Part shown: positions 3,453 through 5,165 of the stretch, piece by piece
Position numbering within the stretch: position 1 is the first letter of the stretch
How the letters are laid out: each line of letters begins with the position of its first letter
Assembly: GCA_903854455.1 (NCBI GenBank)
Contig: CAINWJ010000111.1
Coordinates: forward strand, 1-5,165
Length of the DNA stretch: 5,165 bases
Reading direction: 5' to 3'
DNA from: Candidatus Peribacteria bacterium
GTDB taxonomy: Bacteria > Patescibacteriota > Gracilibacteria > Peribacterales > Peribacteraceae
Made by a program: the position numbers and the translations under genes
Notes under the pieces: model-generated
Told to the model about the DNA's origin: nothing
Database searches by the model: none
The model's input: the letters and a program-made list of their open reading frames with translations, nothing else

Positions 3453-5165
3453 TTACAGACCTCCCATCATGAACTTGCTGGCAACAGCGGAACCGGCGGC
3501 GAGCATCGTCAGGATAGTCGCATAGAAGACAGCGGTGAATGCACCTGACTGCTCGACCGGCTGGTCGACTTTCTTGAGCTGCGTATCGTCATTCGTTGCG
3601 GCGAAGAGTGCCGCTCCCTCGGCTCCCGTCTGAGGATAGATGGGAATGTACGGCTTGTAACCCGTGTCAGAAACGACGGAATACGGGTTCGTGTACGTCG
3701 AAGCGGTATACGTCGGATACTGCTGCGTTCCGTAGTTATAGCCGTAGTTATATCCGTACCCATAGTTGTACGGCTGGGTATTGCAATTGATGGTGCAACC
3801 ACCTGTCGTCGTACCGGTACAGGTCAGTGTGACGGAAGCTGAAGCCGAATTGTTCGCCGTATTCGTGTCCTGCACGCTACCGGAGACAATCGCCGTATCA
3901 TTCACCGTCAGAGAGTTCTGGGTGCAGGTCTGGGACGTCGAGAATGTGAGCGTGATGGGTGCGGATTCACCGGCAGTCATGGTACCGACGGTACACTGGA
4001 CATTGCCGTTGGATGCATTGCACACAACACCGCTCTTGGTCGACGTACCGGAGACGAAGATGTGGTCCGTCGGCACGGGATTATTGAGAACGACGTTCGT
4101 AGCTGGCGATCCGGTATTCAGAACAGTCAGGGTGTAAACGACGTTGCTTCCACGTGTCACGGATGAAGGAGAAACGCTGTTCGTGACGGAGAGATCCGAC
4201 TGCGACGAGGGACAGGTGAGAGTGACCGTCGCTGTTGCGGAGTTATTAGCGGTATTCGAATCCTGGACGCTACCGGAGACCGTTGCCGTATCCGTGATGG
4301 AAGCAGACTGCGAGCAGGTCGACTGGTTCACGGTCGAGAACGTGATGGTCACCGATGCAGATTCTGCGGAGGCAAGCGTACCGATGGTGCACTGCACATT
4401 CGAGCTTGTATTGGTACAAACCGCTCCAGTTTTATTCGCAGTAGCGGAAACAAAAGTGTGATCCGTCGGAATGGGATTATTGAGGATGACGTTCGTAGCT
4501 TGGGAAGGACCGTTATTCGTCACATTGACGGTGTAGACGACGTTGCTGCCGCGGGTAACAGTCGAACTGGCAAGAGTGTTCGTGACGGCAAGATCGGCCT
4601 GTGTGGTGGGACAGGTGAGCGTGACTGTCGCGGAGTCCGAGTTGTTGGATGTGACCGGATCAGTGACTGCGGACGACACGGTCGCCGTGTTCGTCACGGA
4701 TGTGCTCTGACTGCAGGACGCAACCGTGGTAGTCCGGAAGGTCAGTGTGATCGTTGCTGATTCAGACGGAGCGAGCGTGCCAATTTCGCACTGAAGTGTT
4801 GTACTGCCGGTTGGCACAGCACATTTAATGCCGCTCTTGTCGGGAGAATCGTAGTTAGTTGGAATGTGATCGGTCGGCACAGGATCCGAAACAACAACCG
4901 ACGTGGCTGAAGTCGTTGTACTCGTATTCGTCACAACAATCGTGTAAACGGCATTGGCTCCGCGGACAACAGATGAGCTGACAGCATCCTTCGTAATGGA
5001 GAGATCGGCCTGGGTGGGTGGAGGGCAGGTGATGGTAGCGGCAGTCGTCGTCCCGGTGTTGTTGGTGGAAGCGGGATCGGTGGTGGAGGCAGACGTGATG
5101 GTGGCGGAGTTCGTGACGGAGAGAGTCGGATCACAGGTCTGACCTGCGGGAGTCGGATCGGTGGT
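3453..5165 (-). CDS. Secreted DUF11-repeat surface protein with C-terminal membrane anchor, N-terminus missing
   Basis: The frame runs open from the right edge to a TAA, giving 570 residues; the GTG at 4934 is internal, not the start. The product has a partial DUF11 repeat (residues 1-51) and three full ones starting near 52, 189 and 322 and ending near 449. Each begins [QS]-x-DL-[SA]-[VI]-T and has RG[SA]N[AV]VYT, PTDH, a C-x(8-10)-C-x-[IV]GT pair, ESA-x-[IV]T-[IL]-TF and a closing TLTC. DUF11 domains are Ig-like modules of large bacterial surface proteins. After the repeats come CTINC, a Tyr-rich stalk (YNYGYGYNYGYNYG and 7 more Tyr), IYPQTGAEG, a 30-residue charged spacer and a hydrophobic helix (about 543-564) ending SKFMMGGL. 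The helix suggests display on the outer face, tethered at the C-terminus. The composition is Thr/Ser/Asn-rich with almost no Lys or Arg outside the last 60 residues. An adhesin or S-layer-like role is possible but unproven. Confidence 0.92.
   Translation of the reverse strand, partial: TTDPTPAGQTCDPTLSVTNSATITSASTTDPASTNNTGTTTAATITCPPPTQADLSITKDAVSSSVVRGANAVYTIVVTNTSTTTSATSVVVSDPVPTDHIPTNYDSPDKSGIKCAVPTGSTTLQCEIGTLAPSESATITLTFRTTTVASCSQSTSVTNTATVSSAVTDPVTSNNSDSATVTLTCPTTQADLAVTNTLASSTVTRGSNVVYTVNVTNNGPSQATNVILNNPIPTDHTFVSATANKTGAVCTNTSSNVQCTIGTLASAESASVTITFSTVNQSTCSQSASITDTATVSGSVQDSNTANNSATATVTLTCPSSQSDLSVTNSVSPSSVTRGSNVVYTLTVLNTGSPATNVVLNNPVPTDHIFVSGTSTKSGVVCNASNGNVQCTVGTMTAGESAPITLTFSTSQTCTQNSLTVNDTAIVSGSVQDTNTANNSASASVTLTCTGTTTGGCTINCNTQPYNYGYGYNYGYNYGTQQYPTYTASTYTNPYSVVSDTGYKPYIPIYPQTGAEGAALFAATNDDTQLKKVDQPVEQSGAFTAVFYATILTMLAAGSAVASKFMMGGL
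3624..3638 (-). other. YPQTG sequence, possible degenerate sortase-type motif
   Basis: The five residues YPQTG precede AEGAALFAA. They differ from LPxTG only at the first position. A hydrophobic helix follows about 30 residues later, rather than immediately as in a canonical cell-wall sorting signal, and the extreme C-terminus has a single Lys. The resemblance is visible; sorting function is doubtful. Confidence 0.3.
3729..3770 (-). repeat. Tyr/Gly/Asn low-complexity stretch in the DUF11 protein
   Basis: It encodes YNYGYGYNYGYNYG through alternating tac/tat, aac and ggx codons; the DNA shows ccgtagttat-type units repeated with small changes. It starts the Tyr-rich stalk between the last DUF11 domain and the membrane anchor. 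Such segments are typically disordered and can promote self-association; no function is assigned. Confidence 0.8.
3819..5165 (-). repeat. Tandem DUF11 repeat array (three full units and one partial)
   Basis: The units, read on the minus strand, lie at 5165-5013 (partial), 5012-4602, 4601-4203 and 4202-3819, that is 137, 133 and 128 residues. The last two are the most alike in DNA: 4457-4500 and 4061-4104 match at 39 of 44 bases. Each full unit has four cysteines at equivalent places, consistent with two disulfides per module or links between neighbours in an oxidising compartment. More units probably continue past the right edge. Confidence 0.88.

Noticed and set aside
3766..4461. Long plus-strand open frames opposite the DUF11 gene (Val/Thr/Glu-rich)
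   Set aside because: They are antisense shadows produced by the Thr/Ser/Val/Asn codon bias of the repeats; the minus-strand product has clear DUF11 repeats.
4932..4934. GTG as the start codon of the DUF11 protein
   Set aside because: The frame stays open to the window edge and the upstream residues continue the DUF11 repeat (ADLSITK, RGANAVYT), so this GTG encodes an internal Val.

Overview
This is a bacterial window with dense, uninterrupted reading frames in the standard code: two of the three genes end in TGA and one in TAA, and no in-frame TGA has to be read through. It holds three protein genes, two of them cut by the window edges, and two intergenic spacers that each carry a GC-rich inverted-repeat element. 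Nothing identifies the species. The mix of a membrane sensor kinase, an exported VanW-domain protein, a DUF11-repeat surface protein and short interspersed palindromes would fit an uncultured environmental lineage, possibly a candidate-phylum bacterium of the Peregrinibacteria type. That placement is a weak inference.

Left part (2-1213, plus strand): the 3' portion of a sensor histidine kinase. It has an extracytoplasmic PDC/Cache-like sensor with an embedded EF-hand-like loop, one visible membrane helix, a divergent H-box and a complete HATPase domain. No response regulator lies next to it on the visible side.

Spacer 1 (1214-1618) separates the convergent kinase and VanW genes. It carries a 13-bp tandem duplication, a cluster of three strong hairpins inside an interspersed element (about 1347-1490), and a short 9-bp tandem repeat.

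Centre (1619-2974, minus strand): an exported VanW-domain protein with a signal peptide, a PG_binding_4-like region and a well-conserved VanW core. Its upstream spacer (2975-3452) holds a plausible sigma70-type promoter, an 18-bp perfect dyad just upstream of that promoter (a candidate operator), a second copy of the interspersed element (3121-3258), and a likely terminator for the next gene.

Right part (3453-5165, minus strand, N-terminus beyond the edge): a large secreted surface protein made of tandem DUF11 (Ig-like) repeats with four conserved cysteines each. These are followed by a Tyr/Gly/Asn-rich stalk, a YPQTG sequence and a C-terminal membrane helix.

All three proteins act at the cell envelope (sensing, wall-associated, surface display), but the window does not show that they form one system. 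The VanW gene has its own promoter and the DUF11 gene its own apparent terminator, so they look like separate transcription units. I see no RNA genes, CRISPR array, transposase, or clear sign of a wholly new system. The items most worth a second look are the paired palindromic elements flanking vanW, the dyad operator, the EF-hand-like insertion and altered H-box in the kinase, and the C-terminal architecture of the DUF11 protein.
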